Part shown: piece by piece, positions 1 to 8,850 of the stretch | How the letters are laid out: every line of letters begins with the position of its first letter | Position numbering within the stretch: position 1 is the stretch's first letter | Source: DATKPE01 sp033854175 | Lineage (GTDB): Bacteria; Bacteroidota; Ignavibacteria; UBA10030; SZUA-254 | Reading direction: 5' to 3' | Length of the DNA: 64,000 nt | Assembly (NCBI GenBank): GCA_033854175.1 | Contig: JAWOKN010000011.1 | Span: 1-64,000 of the forward strand | Notes under the pieces: generated by a model | Told to the model about the DNA's origin: nothing | The model's database searches: none | The model's input: only the letters and a program-made list of their open reading frames with translations | Position numbers and translations under genes: made by a program

Positions 1-2025
1 CACCGGGACATCAAACCTGCCAACATCATGATCACCGGTCACGGAGAAGTCAAGATCGTCGATTTCGGCCTGGCGAAACTGGCCGGACTGACGAAGCTCA
101 CCCGAACCGGATCGACCGTTGGTACGGCAGCATACATGAGTCCTGAGCAGGCGCGCGGGGAGGATGTTGACAACCGCAGCGACATATGGTCGCTCGGAGT
201 AGTTCTCTACGAAATGACCGCCGGACGGACCCCATTCAAAAGTGATTATGAGCAGGCGGTGGTGTACGAAATCCTGAACGAGCAACCGAAGGCGCTGTGC
301 GAATTCCGTGCCGATCTTCCCCGCGGACTCGAGGATGTCATCAGGAAAGCTCTCACGAAAGACCCGGTGAGACGCTACCAGCACATCGAGGAATTTGCTT
401 CAGATCTGGAGGCAATACAAGCCGGACATCCGGTCAGTGCAAGAAAAATCAAGACACCGGTACGGACTCTGAAAACCCGGACACTTTGGTATCTGATCCT
501 GGCGGCCGCGCTCATCATTGCTGGCGAGATTGTCTACCGTATGTTTGTAAGCCCCATTCAAACGCTTGCTGAGAATCTCACGGTGGCTGTTTTGCCATTC
601 GAAGATCAAACGCATGACACGGCGATTGCGGCCTGGGTCATGACACTGCAGCGGGTGCTTTCATCCGACCTTTCCGTCATGAAAAACCCCGGGATTTTCG
701 ATCCGGCAAGTCTCAATGGTCTGCTGGAGCACGAGATGGGGACTTCGCGTCCATCTCACGGGCCACAGCTTGACAAAGTCATGCAGGACCAAAAGATCAC
801 CTACCTGGTGGACGGGGTAGTAATCAAGTCGGGTGGGTACTATGAGATTCACTCCAGCGTCATCGATCCCTCAAACGGCGAGATACGGTATGCCGTACGG
901 GTTGCGGCAAGCCAATCCGGTGATTTGCCGAAATCGGCCGATTCGCTCTCCCATCAGCTCCGGAGTTATTTCGAGATGGTACTCCATCTGAACGCTTTTC
1001 CGGAACTGACGCCCTGGATCGAGCACCGGACGGGAAATGTGGAGGCGCTCATCGCCTTCGAAAAAGCCTATGAGATGCAGTACAGTGCGAAGGGGGGGTG
1101 GGTTCCCTATCTGCGGCGTGCGATCGAGCTGGATTCAACATTCGTGACGCCCCGGCTCTGGCTGATCGAAGGGCTTGCGGGCAAGGGTGAAATGGACGAA
1201 GCGCGGGCGCATTACCAGGCCCTCCGCCGGCTTGAATCGGGGGCCAGTCCATTCGAGCAGGCGATGATCAACTGGACAGGGGCATTCCTCGACAACGACA
1301 TCCCGGCCCAGGAGCGGTATCTCGAAGTTGCGCTTGACCACGCGCCTGGCAATTACATCCTGCTCAACTCGCTCGGGATGACCCGTCTGGAGATGGGGAA
1401 ATATCAGGAAGCGGTGGAAGCCCTGAGGCCGCTTGCAGAAAAGCGGTGGAATTATTCCACGGCCTTTCTTCTACTTGGCGAGAGTTATTGCGGGCTGAAG
1501 GACTACGGCAAGGCCAGACAGGTCCTCGAACAGTCGCTCACCGTGACACCCGTCCTCCCGGAGATCTACGGTTTACTCTTCACGCTGATGCTGCGCGAAG
1601 GTGACAGTGTGAAAGCCGGTCAGTACAACACCATGTATTTTGAGCGGAAGCGGGAATCGAAGAATTTCCCGTATTCAGCATACCGGGGCCTGGCGGAACA
1701 GTGTGCGGCCGAGGGTTTTGACGATCAGGCTGCAAAGTATTTCCGCATGGCGATTGACGTCAGACCCGATGTGGCAAACAACCACAACGGCCTCGGGGAA
1801 GCGCTCACCAGGCTTGGAGACACTGGCGCCGCAAGAAAAGAATTCCTGCGGGCATTGGAGCTTGATTCAACCCTGATCGCGGCTCATCTGGCGCTCGCAA
1901 AAATATCGGAACGGGAGGGGAACACAATGGATGCTCTGCATCATTACCGTCAATATCTGAAACTTGATTCCACAAGCAAGGAGGCGGCAGAGGTGCGCAA
2001 TTCCGTCTCCAGATTAAATCACTGA
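1..2025 (+). CDS. Ser/Thr protein kinase with C-terminal TPR domain (5' end missing)
   Basis: The frame is open from the first base and starts inside the kinase catalytic loop (HRDIKPANI; catalytic Asp is codon 3). DFG lies at codons 21-23 and the activation segment ends in SPEQARG, so these are the last two thirds of a PknB-type kinase domain with its catalytic residues. A single membrane span follows at about codons 161-180, then a region of some 470 residues. Its second half has TPR-like helix pairs, for example around LGMTRLEMGKYQEA and LGEALTRLGDTGAA. The layout is a cytoplasmic kinase tethered to the membrane with an outward TPR sensor or scaffold. The extracytoplasmic location is inferred. 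The ATP-binding N-terminus lies outside the window. Substrates cannot be told from sequence; the two genes downstream may share its transcript. Confidence 0.93.
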   Translation, partial: HRDIKPANIMITGHGEVKIVDFGLAKLAGLTKLTRTGSTVGTAAYMSPEQARGEDVDNRSDIWSLGVVLYEMTAGRTPFKSDYEQAVVYEILNEQPKALCEFRADLPRGLEDVIRKALTKDPVRRYQHIEEFASDLEAIQAGHPVSARKIKTPVRTLKTRTLWYLILAAALIIAGEIVYRMFVSPIQTLAENLTVAVLPFEDQTHDTAIAAWVMTLQRVLSSDLSVMKNPGIFDPASLNGLLEHEMGTSRPSHGPQLDKVMQDQKITYLVDGVVIKSGGYYEIHSSVIDPSNGEIRYAVRVAASQSGDLPKSADSLSHQLRSYFEMVLHLNAFPELTPWIEHRTGNVEALIAFEKAYEMQYSAKGGWVPYLRRAIELDSTFVTPRLWLIEGLAGKGEMDEARAHYQALRRLESGASPFEQAMINWTGAFLDNDIPAQERYLEVALDHAPGNYILLNSLGMTRLEMGKYQEAVEALRPLAEKRWNYSTAFLLLGESYCGLKDYGKARQVLEQSLTVTPVLPEIYGLLFTLMLREGDSVKAGQYNTMYFERKRESKNFPYSAYRGLAEQCAAEGFDDQAAKYFRMAIDVRPDVANNHNGLGEALTRLGDTGAARKEFLRALELDSTLIAAHLALAKISEREGNTMDALHHYRQYLKLDSTSKEAAEVRNSVSRLNH

Positions 2026-2055
2026 ATCCATCAACTTCCTCCGAAAGGATTATCC

Positions 2056-2259
2056 ATGTCAACAAGAAACACAACGGTCCGGAGATCCAAAACGACAATT
2101 GACGACCTCCTTGACTGCGTCGGGAGAGCATTGAAAAAAGAGAAGATGAAATTTACCGAAGATGATAGGCGGAAATTCGCCTGTATTCTCATCAGCCTGG
2201 CACACAGGATAAACAGCGAGGTATATAAGTCGATAAAACCGTGGCCGGAAGCATCCTGA
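2056..2259 (+). CDS. Small hypothetical protein, 67 aa
   Basis: I do not recognise the family. The ATG sits a few bases after AAAGGA, a good ribosome site, and lies 30 bases after the kinase stop, so co-transcription is likely. The product is basic at the N-terminus (several Arg/Lys in the first 13 residues), has no signal peptide or membrane span, and looks largely helical with two amphipathic stretches (about residues 14-30 and 35-58). A cytosolic adaptor or small regulatory protein would fit, but nothing shows a function. Confidence 0.6.
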   Translation: MSTRNTTVRRSKTTIDDLLDCVGRALKKEKMKFTEDDRRKFACILISLAHRINSEVYKSIKPWPEAS

Positions 2260-2346
2260 CGTTCTGTCGTTTCTCCCACGCAAAGCATTCTCCATGAGCG
2301 GGTGAAGGATATCCCACCATGGCGGGGGAACACTAATCCACGAACA

Positions 2347-3297
2347 ATGACAGCAAAGCTGATCTCCTTCTTTGGATCGAGACTGGAGGAAACCATCCGG
2401 TCATGGCCATCCTCCACCAGGGAGGAGGTCGGGTTGTATTTACACCTTCCGGACAGAAGGGAAGATCTCTCACGAAGGCTCGACGGCCGGGCTGCCGAAC
2501 AACCATACTGGATTCTGCTTCCTTTCTGGCTGGCTGAAAAATTCACACAGAACGGCGCACGCGGCCTCGGGAGACATTTTCTGGATGACATCTCATGGGC
2601 GCAGTATTGCCTCTTCGTATTCACCAGAATGCAGGACGACCTCTTCGACAAGCATACGCATCAGTTGCCGCTCCTTTATGCCGCGGACGGATTCCTGTTT
2701 GAAGCGGAGCGTGTATTTCTACGATACTTCCCGAAGAATTCACCATTCTGGGAGATTTTCATCAGCGGCATAGAAGAGACCATATTTGCCGTTGCACGTG
2801 CTGATGATCTTGAGAAGACCTCTGTGAGAAGCAACACGAAATTACTTTCCTCTTACGGTGATACAGCTGCAATCTGCAACATTGCAGCGGCCGCCGTATG
2901 CCTGAAAGCGGGGAAAAAGCGAGATATTTCCCACATCACCATGTTTTCAAAAGAGATGATGAAAGCCGGGGCGATTGTGGATGATCTCCGCGACATCGAA
3001 GATGATCTGCGGCGCGGGCGGTTCAACTACGCTGCGACATATTTTCTCCCCGTGCGAGGTGAAATTCGATCGCCGACGAACGATGCCCTCCGGCTGATCA
3101 GGCGAAATTTTCGGAACAGCTCGAAGGTGTCCCGATTATTCTGTGAAATACGGCGGCACGTGACCATCGCGGAAAAGGCCATCCGGCCGTTGGCGGTGCC
3201 CGCGGCAGCGGAATACCTCTATTCCGACCGGAGGACGCTGGAGACGATGGAAGACATGATGAAGTGGCAGAAGACAAACAGAGTATTGAACGGATAG
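2347..3297 (+). CDS. Putative class I isoprenoid-synthase-fold protein
   Basis: A predicted all-helical protein of 316 residues with two aspartate-rich motifs spaced as in trans-prenyl transferases and class I terpene synthases: MQDDLFDKHT (a DDxxD motif, about residue 100) and VDDLRDIEDDLRRGRFN (about residue 220). In those enzymes the motifs bind the Mg-diphosphate of an allylic substrate. The rest of the sequence does not match the usual polyprenyl synthase blocks that I know, so substrate and product are unknown. An in-frame GTG at 2302 would add 15 residues; neither start has a convincing ribosome site, and I prefer the ATG. It follows the kinase and the small protein on the same strand. 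The fold call rests on the motif pair and helical character only. Confidence 0.72.
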   Translation: MTAKLISFFGSRLEETIRSWPSSTREEVGLYLHLPDRREDLSRRLDGRAAEQPYWILLPFWLAEKFTQNGARGLGRHFLDDISWAQYCLFVFTRMQDDLFDKHTHQLPLLYAADGFLFEAERVFLRYFPKNSPFWEIFISGIEETIFAVARADDLEKTSVRSNTKLLSSYGDTAAICNIAAAAVCLKAGKKRDISHITMFSKEMMKAGAIVDDLRDIEDDLRRGRFNYAATYFLPVRGEIRSPTNDALRLIRRNFRNSSKVSRLFCEIRRHVTIAEKAIRPLAVPAAAEYLYSDRRTLETMEDMMKWQKTNRVLNG

Positions 3298-3325
3298 ATA
3301 ACCGCGGGAGGGGTGGAACAGGATA

Positions 3326-6300
3326 TTACTGTTCGACTTTTTCCTTATCAAGCTCGTCGAAATATTTCCTGATCAGGTTCTCATAATCCCTTGAATATTT
3401 TCCCTCGAGAACCTTCAGAAGCTCCTCGCGCAGTTTATTCTTCCCTTCCTGCGTCGACAAATCGATCTCGGCCGGGCTGGGTTGCTGGACATCCTTGCCC
3501 GATTCCGATTTTCTGCGTTTCTCATAATCCCGTTCTCGGGTTGAGCGCTGTGAATCAAGAAGCCTGGAGAGAATGCGATCCTGTTTCTGTATGGTATTCG
3601 GATTGATATTATTTTGCTCGATGTCGGTCTGAACCTCGGTCATCTGTTTCGCGATATCGTCGAGGTCGCCGAGAAGCTTACTGAAATCGCCTGAATTTTT
3701 TGCTTCTTCGGACAATTCCTTCAGGGTTTTCTGGGCTGCGCCCTGCTGGTTGGCAAGGCGGCTATAAACCGCCTGTTGTTCGGGGGTAAGGCCCTGGCCC
3801 TGGCCCATTCCCATTGCCTCTCTTGTCTGCTGGTTAATCCCGTTCTGCACACCTGCCAGTTGGCCAAGCCGCGCCATAAGTCCGGCCATACCCGACCCGC
3901 CGCCGCGGCCGCCCTGCATCATACTATTAAGCATGCTCTGTATCATGAGTGCGGCACGGTTCAAGGAAGCCATCGCCTCCGACTGCCGCAAAGAGGAACC
4001 GGAGGGGTTGCGTTCTTCCATCTGCTGCATAGCATCGTCCATTTGTTTCATCGCCGTCCCCAGTTCCTTGGACATTTCAGGGGTAACGGCAAATGATTTT
4101 TTGCTCATCTCGCCCAGTTTATTATTGACAGTACCGAGGCCGCTCCGCACGTCATTCTGTTTCTCCGCGTCATCGCGGAACTGGCGAGAGTTCGGATCGA
4201 GGCTCTTCGTGTCATCCTTGAGCTGTTCCTCCTGTTTCGAAAGTTCAACGATATTCTGGAGTTGTTTCCGCATTTCGTTGACGATCTGCTTCATCTGGTT
4301 TTCCTGCATCGTCTTCTGCAGGGCCATCATCGACTGGGCAAACTGGTCCAGTGACTGCTCGCTCTGTTTCTGCTGATCCTCGGCCTCCTGCATATCACCC
4401 GACTGCATCTGCTGGCCAGCCTGGCGCATCTTCTGACCGATCTGGCTCTGGTCGAGTTGTTTCCGTGTCTTCGCCATGTCCTCCATCGGCATCTCCTTTG
4501 GAAACTCCTCCATCTTCTTCTCGAGATCGGTGGTTGCCTTATTCAGCGAGTCGGCCTGCTGGCGGAGATCATCCTGTTTCTGAGACAGCTGGTCGCGGGT
4601 TTTCTGGTCGGGGGAGCTGGACTTCTTCGCCTCAGCGCGCAGCTCCTCCTGCTGTTTCTGGAGCTCCTGGGCCCGTTTGATCAGCTCATCAACCTTCTGC
4701 TCAATATGGATCCGTTTCAAAAGATCGATCGTCCGTTCCAGGCTCTGGCGGAATTGTTCCTCGGAAAGCTTGAGCTGATCCATCGCCTGTTTCACTTGTT
4801 CAGGTGAAAGCTGTTTCATCGACTCCTGGAGTTTTTTCAACGCCTCCTGGAGCTCAGGATTCTTCAGTTCATCCATCAATTTCTGGAGCTCCTGATACTT
4901 CTCCATCGTCTTATCGGAGAGAAGCTTGTTCTGGTCCATCTGTTTCATCGCCTCGTCAAGCTTCTGTGAAGTCGCCTCGAGTTTTTTCTGAATCTCCCCG
5001 AACCGGCGGAGCATCTCATCGGCCTTCTTCTGCTGCTGCCAGTCAGGTTTCTGGTTATTCTTCTGGACATCCCGCCGTAATTCATCGATATCGTGTTTAA
5101 GCTGTTCGGTTTCGCTGGCGGCATTCTGCATCGATTCGAGGGACTGCTCGTGCGACTGGGAAACATCGGAAAACACCTCTTCAAGGGATGGCAGACGAAT
5201 GAGATAGGTCTGGGATCTTCCCGACTTAGGACCGTTCACATTGTCATTATCGAAAACCTCGGCATAGTACGCAACGACGTCCTCGGGAACGAGATGCATC
5301 GGTGAGAGGTCCCAGGCGAACATCACCTCGGCGGGGCTCGATTGTCGTGGCTGGAGGGGAATATCGGTATAGGAAAACTCTTCCGGGGGTTTTTCGTACC
5401 TCGACTGTGCCAGCCGCCAAGCGAGGCGCAATCTGGAAAACCCAAAATCATCCCTTATGCGGACGAGCAGGTTGACATTCATCTGCTCGGTGAGCTCAAT
5501 ATTCCGGCCGGGATTGACGATTTCCACCGTCGGGTATTCATCCGGGATAATTGTAATCGCATACTCAATCGGGTCAGCGTTCTGCAACCCCTCCTTATCC
5601 CGCAGTTGGAAATGATAGGTTACTCTTTTCCGTGCGACAAAATTGGCGTTCGCCGATTTTCCCGAGAGGTTGAGTGACAATGTCGAACTGTCGCTGAAAA
5701 GGATACGTGCTTCGGAGAGCCCCTTACTTGCGCTGAGCTCGAGGCCGACTGTCGTGCCCGGATAGACGGAGACATCGCCGGAATTCTCCTCCACGAGTGT
5801 GGACGAAAGCCGTGTATATGCAGGTGGTGTCAGTTTGAGCTGGAACGAACGAATCAGCGGCCGGTTCATCACCGTGATAGTATACTTATCGCTCTGGACA
5901 TCTTCAACAGAAGCATAATACTCGGTGGACGATTTGATATTGCTGATCTCGGCATGAAACGCGTCCCCCTGTCTTTTGAGCACCTGGTGGTCGAAGTCGA
6001 CCTGACCATCCTGTCGGGAATTCAACGAGATCGAGGAAACCATCTTCCCTTCGGTCTTCACGGTGATCTGTACATTCTGTCCACGGATGGCATTAACATT
6101 ACCCGGCTCGATGACAAAGCGAACGGGAAGGGGTGCGGCAAAGGACTCCTGAAAGTGGGCGATACGATAGAAAGAAGAAAAGAAGCCGGAAGGAGAAATC
6201 ACCAGGACAAGGACTGCCACAGCAAACGCGTAGGCAAGATACTTACGAGACCGGCGGACCCGGCCGGTGCTGACCGCCCCGGAAAAATCGAGTGGTTGAA

Positions 6301-6784
6301 TCTGCTCGTGGAGATCTGCAAATGAGGCATCAATCAACGCAACCGAGTAATGCTGCTGCAGGGCCTCACGCTGTTCATACATCTGCACGGCATCGAGGAG
6401 TCTGTCGCGGATGAGGGGGAAATGCTTCCCGACCAACCGGGAAATCGCCGTATTGTCGATCGAGGGTAAAATTCCGAATATCCGCAGCAATGGCCGGACA
6501 ACAAAAAAGGCAAGAACGCCGGCTATGCCGGCAAGCACGAGGACAAAAATGACCGTACGTCCGGTAACGCCGATGAGAAAGATCTCCTCGGCAATGACCG
6601 CGCAGAGGAGAAGTCCGAGGATCAAAAGTATCGCCAACTGAAGGCCGGAGAGGAGCGTAAGACGATTTTCCTTCCTTCGCACCTTCTCGAAGCGCTGGAG
6701 AATATCCGTATACAATCCATATGTAGAATCGTGCTGCATGAAGCGGCGGTATTTCCTCAGGTCATCTAATGAGTTAACGCCCAC
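3326..6784 (-). CDS. DUF4175-type large membrane protein with long coiled coil
   Basis: A 1152-residue protein of the DUF4175 type. It has two close membrane spans near residues 45-95, a third at about 185-205, a region that looks like beta-sandwich domains (about 210-530), and then some 550 residues very rich in Gln, Lys, Glu and Met that must form long coiled coils. A Gly/Met-rich patch (around GGRGGGSGMAG) interrupts the coil near residue 950. The function of the family is unknown; the shape suggests a large envelope scaffold. The GTG start overlaps the upstream DUF4159 gene by 19 bases, implying translational coupling. An in-frame ATG at 6739, 26 bases after that gene's stop, is a reasonable alternative. 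Confidence 0.85.
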   Translation of the reverse strand: MGVNSLDDLRKYRRFMQHDSTYGLYTDILQRFEKVRRKENRLTLLSGLQLAILLILGLLLCAVIAEEIFLIGVTGRTVIFVLVLAGIAGVLAFFVVRPLLRIFGILPSIDNTAISRLVGKHFPLIRDRLLDAVQMYEQREALQQHYSVALIDASFADLHEQIQPLDFSGAVSTGRVRRSRKYLAYAFAVAVLVLVISPSGFFSSFYRIAHFQESFAAPLPVRFVIEPGNVNAIRGQNVQITVKTEGKMVSSISLNSRQDGQVDFDHQVLKRQGDAFHAEISNIKSSTEYYASVEDVQSDKYTITVMNRPLIRSFQLKLTPPAYTRLSSTLVEENSGDVSVYPGTTVGLELSASKGLSEARILFSDSSTLSLNLSGKSANANFVARKRVTYHFQLRDKEGLQNADPIEYAITIIPDEYPTVEIVNPGRNIELTEQMNVNLLVRIRDDFGFSRLRLAWRLAQSRYEKPPEEFSYTDIPLQPRQSSPAEVMFAWDLSPMHLVPEDVVAYYAEVFDNDNVNGPKSGRSQTYLIRLPSLEEVFSDVSQSHEQSLESMQNAASETEQLKHDIDELRRDVQKNNQKPDWQQQKKADEMLRRFGEIQKKLEATSQKLDEAMKQMDQNKLLSDKTMEKYQELQKLMDELKNPELQEALKKLQESMKQLSPEQVKQAMDQLKLSEEQFRQSLERTIDLLKRIHIEQKVDELIKRAQELQKQQEELRAEAKKSSSPDQKTRDQLSQKQDDLRQQADSLNKATTDLEKKMEEFPKEMPMEDMAKTRKQLDQSQIGQKMRQAGQQMQSGDMQEAEDQQKQSEQSLDQFAQSMMALQKTMQENQMKQIVNEMRKQLQNIVELSKQEEQLKDDTKSLDPNSRQFRDDAEKQNDVRSGLGTVNNKLGEMSKKSFAVTPEMSKELGTAMKQMDDAMQQMEERNPSGSSLRQSEAMASLNRAALMIQSMLNSMMQGGRGGGSGMAGLMARLGQLAGVQNGINQQTREAMGMGQGQGLTPEQQAVYSRLANQQGAAQKTLKELSEEAKNSGDFSKLLGDLDDIAKQMTEVQTDIEQNNINPNTIQKQDRILSRLLDSQRSTRERDYEKRRKSESGKDVQQPSPAEIDLSTQEGKNKLREELLKVLEGKYSRDYENLIRKYFDELDKEKVEQ

Positions 6785-7437
6785 ACAAGAATATTTGTTC
6801 CGAAACGAAGCGCCTCCTGGCGTTTTTCGGGAGGATCGCCATGAACCTCAGGCGGATCCCATCCGTCGCTGGGATTAGATTCATAGGTATAGTAAACCAC
6901 CAGCCGGCCGTTATGGAACAAGCCAAAGCCCTGTGGTGGTTTGCCATCGTGCTCGTGTGTTTTGGGCACCCCGCGGGGGAAATCGTAGTGGCAATGGTAG
7001 AGACCGTACGAGAACGGAAGTTCCACCAGCTCCTGATCGGGGAAGACTTTTTTAATCTCGCGCCGGAAAGACTTATCCATTCCATAATCGTCGTCGGCGT
7101 AGAGAAAGCCCCCGTTTTCAAGGTACGTCCGGAGGCGCCGGACCTCCTCATCGGACCAGGAAATATTTCCATGACCCGTTATAAAAACAAAGGGATACGA
7201 AAAAAACTTATCACTCAAAATATCGACATATTCATAGACAGGATCAACATCGATCAGAGTCTGCTGGCGGACAAACTTGAGGAGTTCGACCTCCTCCTGC
7301 GGATCATTATACCAATCGCCGCCCCCGGAATATTTCAGCCGGGCTATTTTAAACGCACTGGTCGGATTCCCCGACTGGGGGAGGGCCAGATTCCAGGCAA
7401 AAAGAACGAGAAGAATGATCCACGCGGCTGCTTTCAT
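6766..7437 (-). CDS. DUF4159 domain protein, secreted
   Basis: A 223-residue protein with a signal peptide (MKAAAWIILLVLFAWNLA, residues 1-18) followed by one DUF4159 domain. Characteristic pieces are FITGHGNISWS, the GGFLYADDD stretch and the late KTHEHDGKPPQGFG segment. The domain resembles the ThuA/glutamine-amidotransferase-like fold, but its function is unknown. The frame is open upstream to 7521; I chose the start at 7437 because it places the signal peptide at the N-terminus. Its 3' end overlaps the DUF4175 gene, and both follow ftsZ in the same direction, so the pair may be read through from the division cluster. Confidence 0.85.
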   Translation of the reverse strand: MKAAAWIILLVLFAWNLALPQSGNPTSAFKIARLKYSGGGDWYNDPQEEVELLKFVRQQTLIDVDPVYEYVDILSDKFFSYPFVFITGHGNISWSDEEVRRLRTYLENGGFLYADDDYGMDKSFRREIKKVFPDQELVELPFSYGLYHCHYDFPRGVPKTHEHDGKPPQGFGLFHNGRLVVYYTYESNPSDGWDPPEVHGDPPEKRQEALRFGTNILVWALTH

Positions 7438-7520
7438 ACAATTAAGGTATAAAACAGGGAAGGAAGAAGCAAACAATGTGTCCTTCGCGCGGCAGGTATT
7501 GACAAGGGAGACATCGAGCA

Positions 7521-7551
7521 TAGCGTGTCCCGTGCAGGGCAGGACACGCTA
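7521..7551 (-). terminator. Hairpin downstream of ftsZ
   Basis: A perfect 10-bp inverted repeat (TAGCGTGTCC / GGACACGCTA) with an 11-base loop lies between ftsZ and the DUF4159 gene. A second short stem (CCGGC / GCCGG at 7591-7605) lies nearer to ftsZ. Neither has a T-run on the minus strand, so they may slow or attenuate transcription or protect the mRNA end rather than terminate fully. Confidence 0.45.
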
Positions 7552-7612
7552 TCTCAAAGGAGTGTACGATAGTATCTAATTACAACTCTACCGGCTTGAG
7601 GCCGGGACGATC

Positions 7613-8788
7613 TTAGTCCATGATCTTCCGCAGAAACGCCGGTTTTTCCGTGTCGACGCTCTCGGACGATTTCGACTGGTCCGGTTCATCATTCCGGAAA
7701 GGGTTCACAGCGATATCGATACCTTTCCTCATGAATGCCGGTTCATCGAGTTTTTGCAGATCATGGACACCGACGGGAATGCGGTCGATAACCTTCGCGG
7801 CCGGTTTGGCGACGCGGACGGCACCGCTCGAGCGACGGTTAAACCCGGTGGCGATGACGGTAACCATCATCTCGTCGGCCAGATTTTCGTCAACAACGGC
7901 GCCAAGGATAACATTAGCTTCCTCGCCTGCCGCCTCATGGATAACGCTGACAGCCTCATCGACCTCAACGAGTGACATCGTCGGGCCGCCAGTGACGTTC
8001 ACCAGCACACCCTGTGCGCCGGAGATGGAAACACCTTCCAGAAGTGGGCTGGAAATGGCTGCATGAGCCGCCTCGATGGCGCGGTTTTCGCCAGTTGCGA
8101 CACCAGAACCCATCAGGGCATCGCCCATTTCGCGCATGATCGTCCGGACATCGGCGAAGTCGACATTGATAAGGCCCGGGACGGTAATCAGTTCCGAGAT
8201 ACCGCGGGTCGCATTATGCAGCACATCATTCGCCCTATCGAAAGCTTCCTGGAGCGGTGTATTCCGCTCGACGATCGAGAGTAATTTTTGGTTCGGGATG
8301 ACGATGAGCGTATCGACCTGTTTTTTCAGTTCATCGAGGCCGGCCTCAGCCTGTGCCATCCGTTTCTTCCCCTCGCAGGTAAAAGGTTTTGTCACGATAC
8401 CGACGACGAGAGCCCCGACGCTTTTAGCGATATTGGCGACAATCGGTGCGCCGCCGGTGCCAGTACCGCCGCCCATACCGGCTGTAATAAACACCATATC
8501 GCTACCTGCAAGCGCCCGGGACAACTCATCCCGGTCCTCCTCGACAGCGCGCTGGCCGATCGAAGGATCCGCTCCCGCGCCCAGTCCGCGTGTCAGGTTT
8601 TTGCCGATCTGGATTTTATTCGGTGCCTTGTTCCGATCGAGCGCCTGCAGGTCGGTATTGACCGCAAAGAAGTCAACCCCCTGCAACCGTTTATCGATCA
8701 TGCTCGTGACGGCATTACCGCCGCCACCGCCGACCCCCACCACACGGATTTTCGCACCGTGGTCGAAGTAATTATCGAGTTCTATCAC
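7613..8788 (-). CDS. ftsZ: Cell division GTPase FtsZ
   Basis: A tubulin-like GTPase that polymerises into the Z ring at midcell. The 391-residue length is normal. The glycine-rich N-terminus (VVGVGGGGGNAV), the tubulin signature GGGTGTGGAP near residue 105 and the NVDFADVRTIM loop are intact. The last ten residues (KPAFLRKIMD) form the conserved C-terminal peptide that binds FtsA. A second, similar peptide (EPAFMRKG, residues 349-356) sits at the start of the linker, which is unusual. The gene is last in the dcw order, 62 bases after ftsA. Confidence 0.98.
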   Translation of the reverse strand: MIELDNYFDHGAKIRVVGVGGGGGNAVTSMIDKRLQGVDFFAVNTDLQALDRNKAPNKIQIGKNLTRGLGAGADPSIGQRAVEEDRDELSRALAGSDMVFITAGMGGGTGTGGAPIVANIAKSVGALVVGIVTKPFTCEGKKRMAQAEAGLDELKKQVDTLIVIPNQKLLSIVERNTPLQEAFDRANDVLHNATRGISELITVPGLINVDFADVRTIMREMGDALMGSGVATGENRAIEAAHAAISSPLLEGVSISGAQGVLVNVTGGPTMSLVEVDEAVSVIHEAAGEEANVILGAVVDENLADEMMVTVIATGFNRRSSGAVRVAKPAAKVIDRIPVGVHDLQKLDEPAFMRKGIDIAVNPFRNDEPDQSKSSESVDTEKPAFLRKIMD

Positions 8789-8850
8789 TATCGTATCTCC
8801 TTATAATAGTATGTGATAATGGTGATTAGGATAAATATGTTTTCTCAAGA

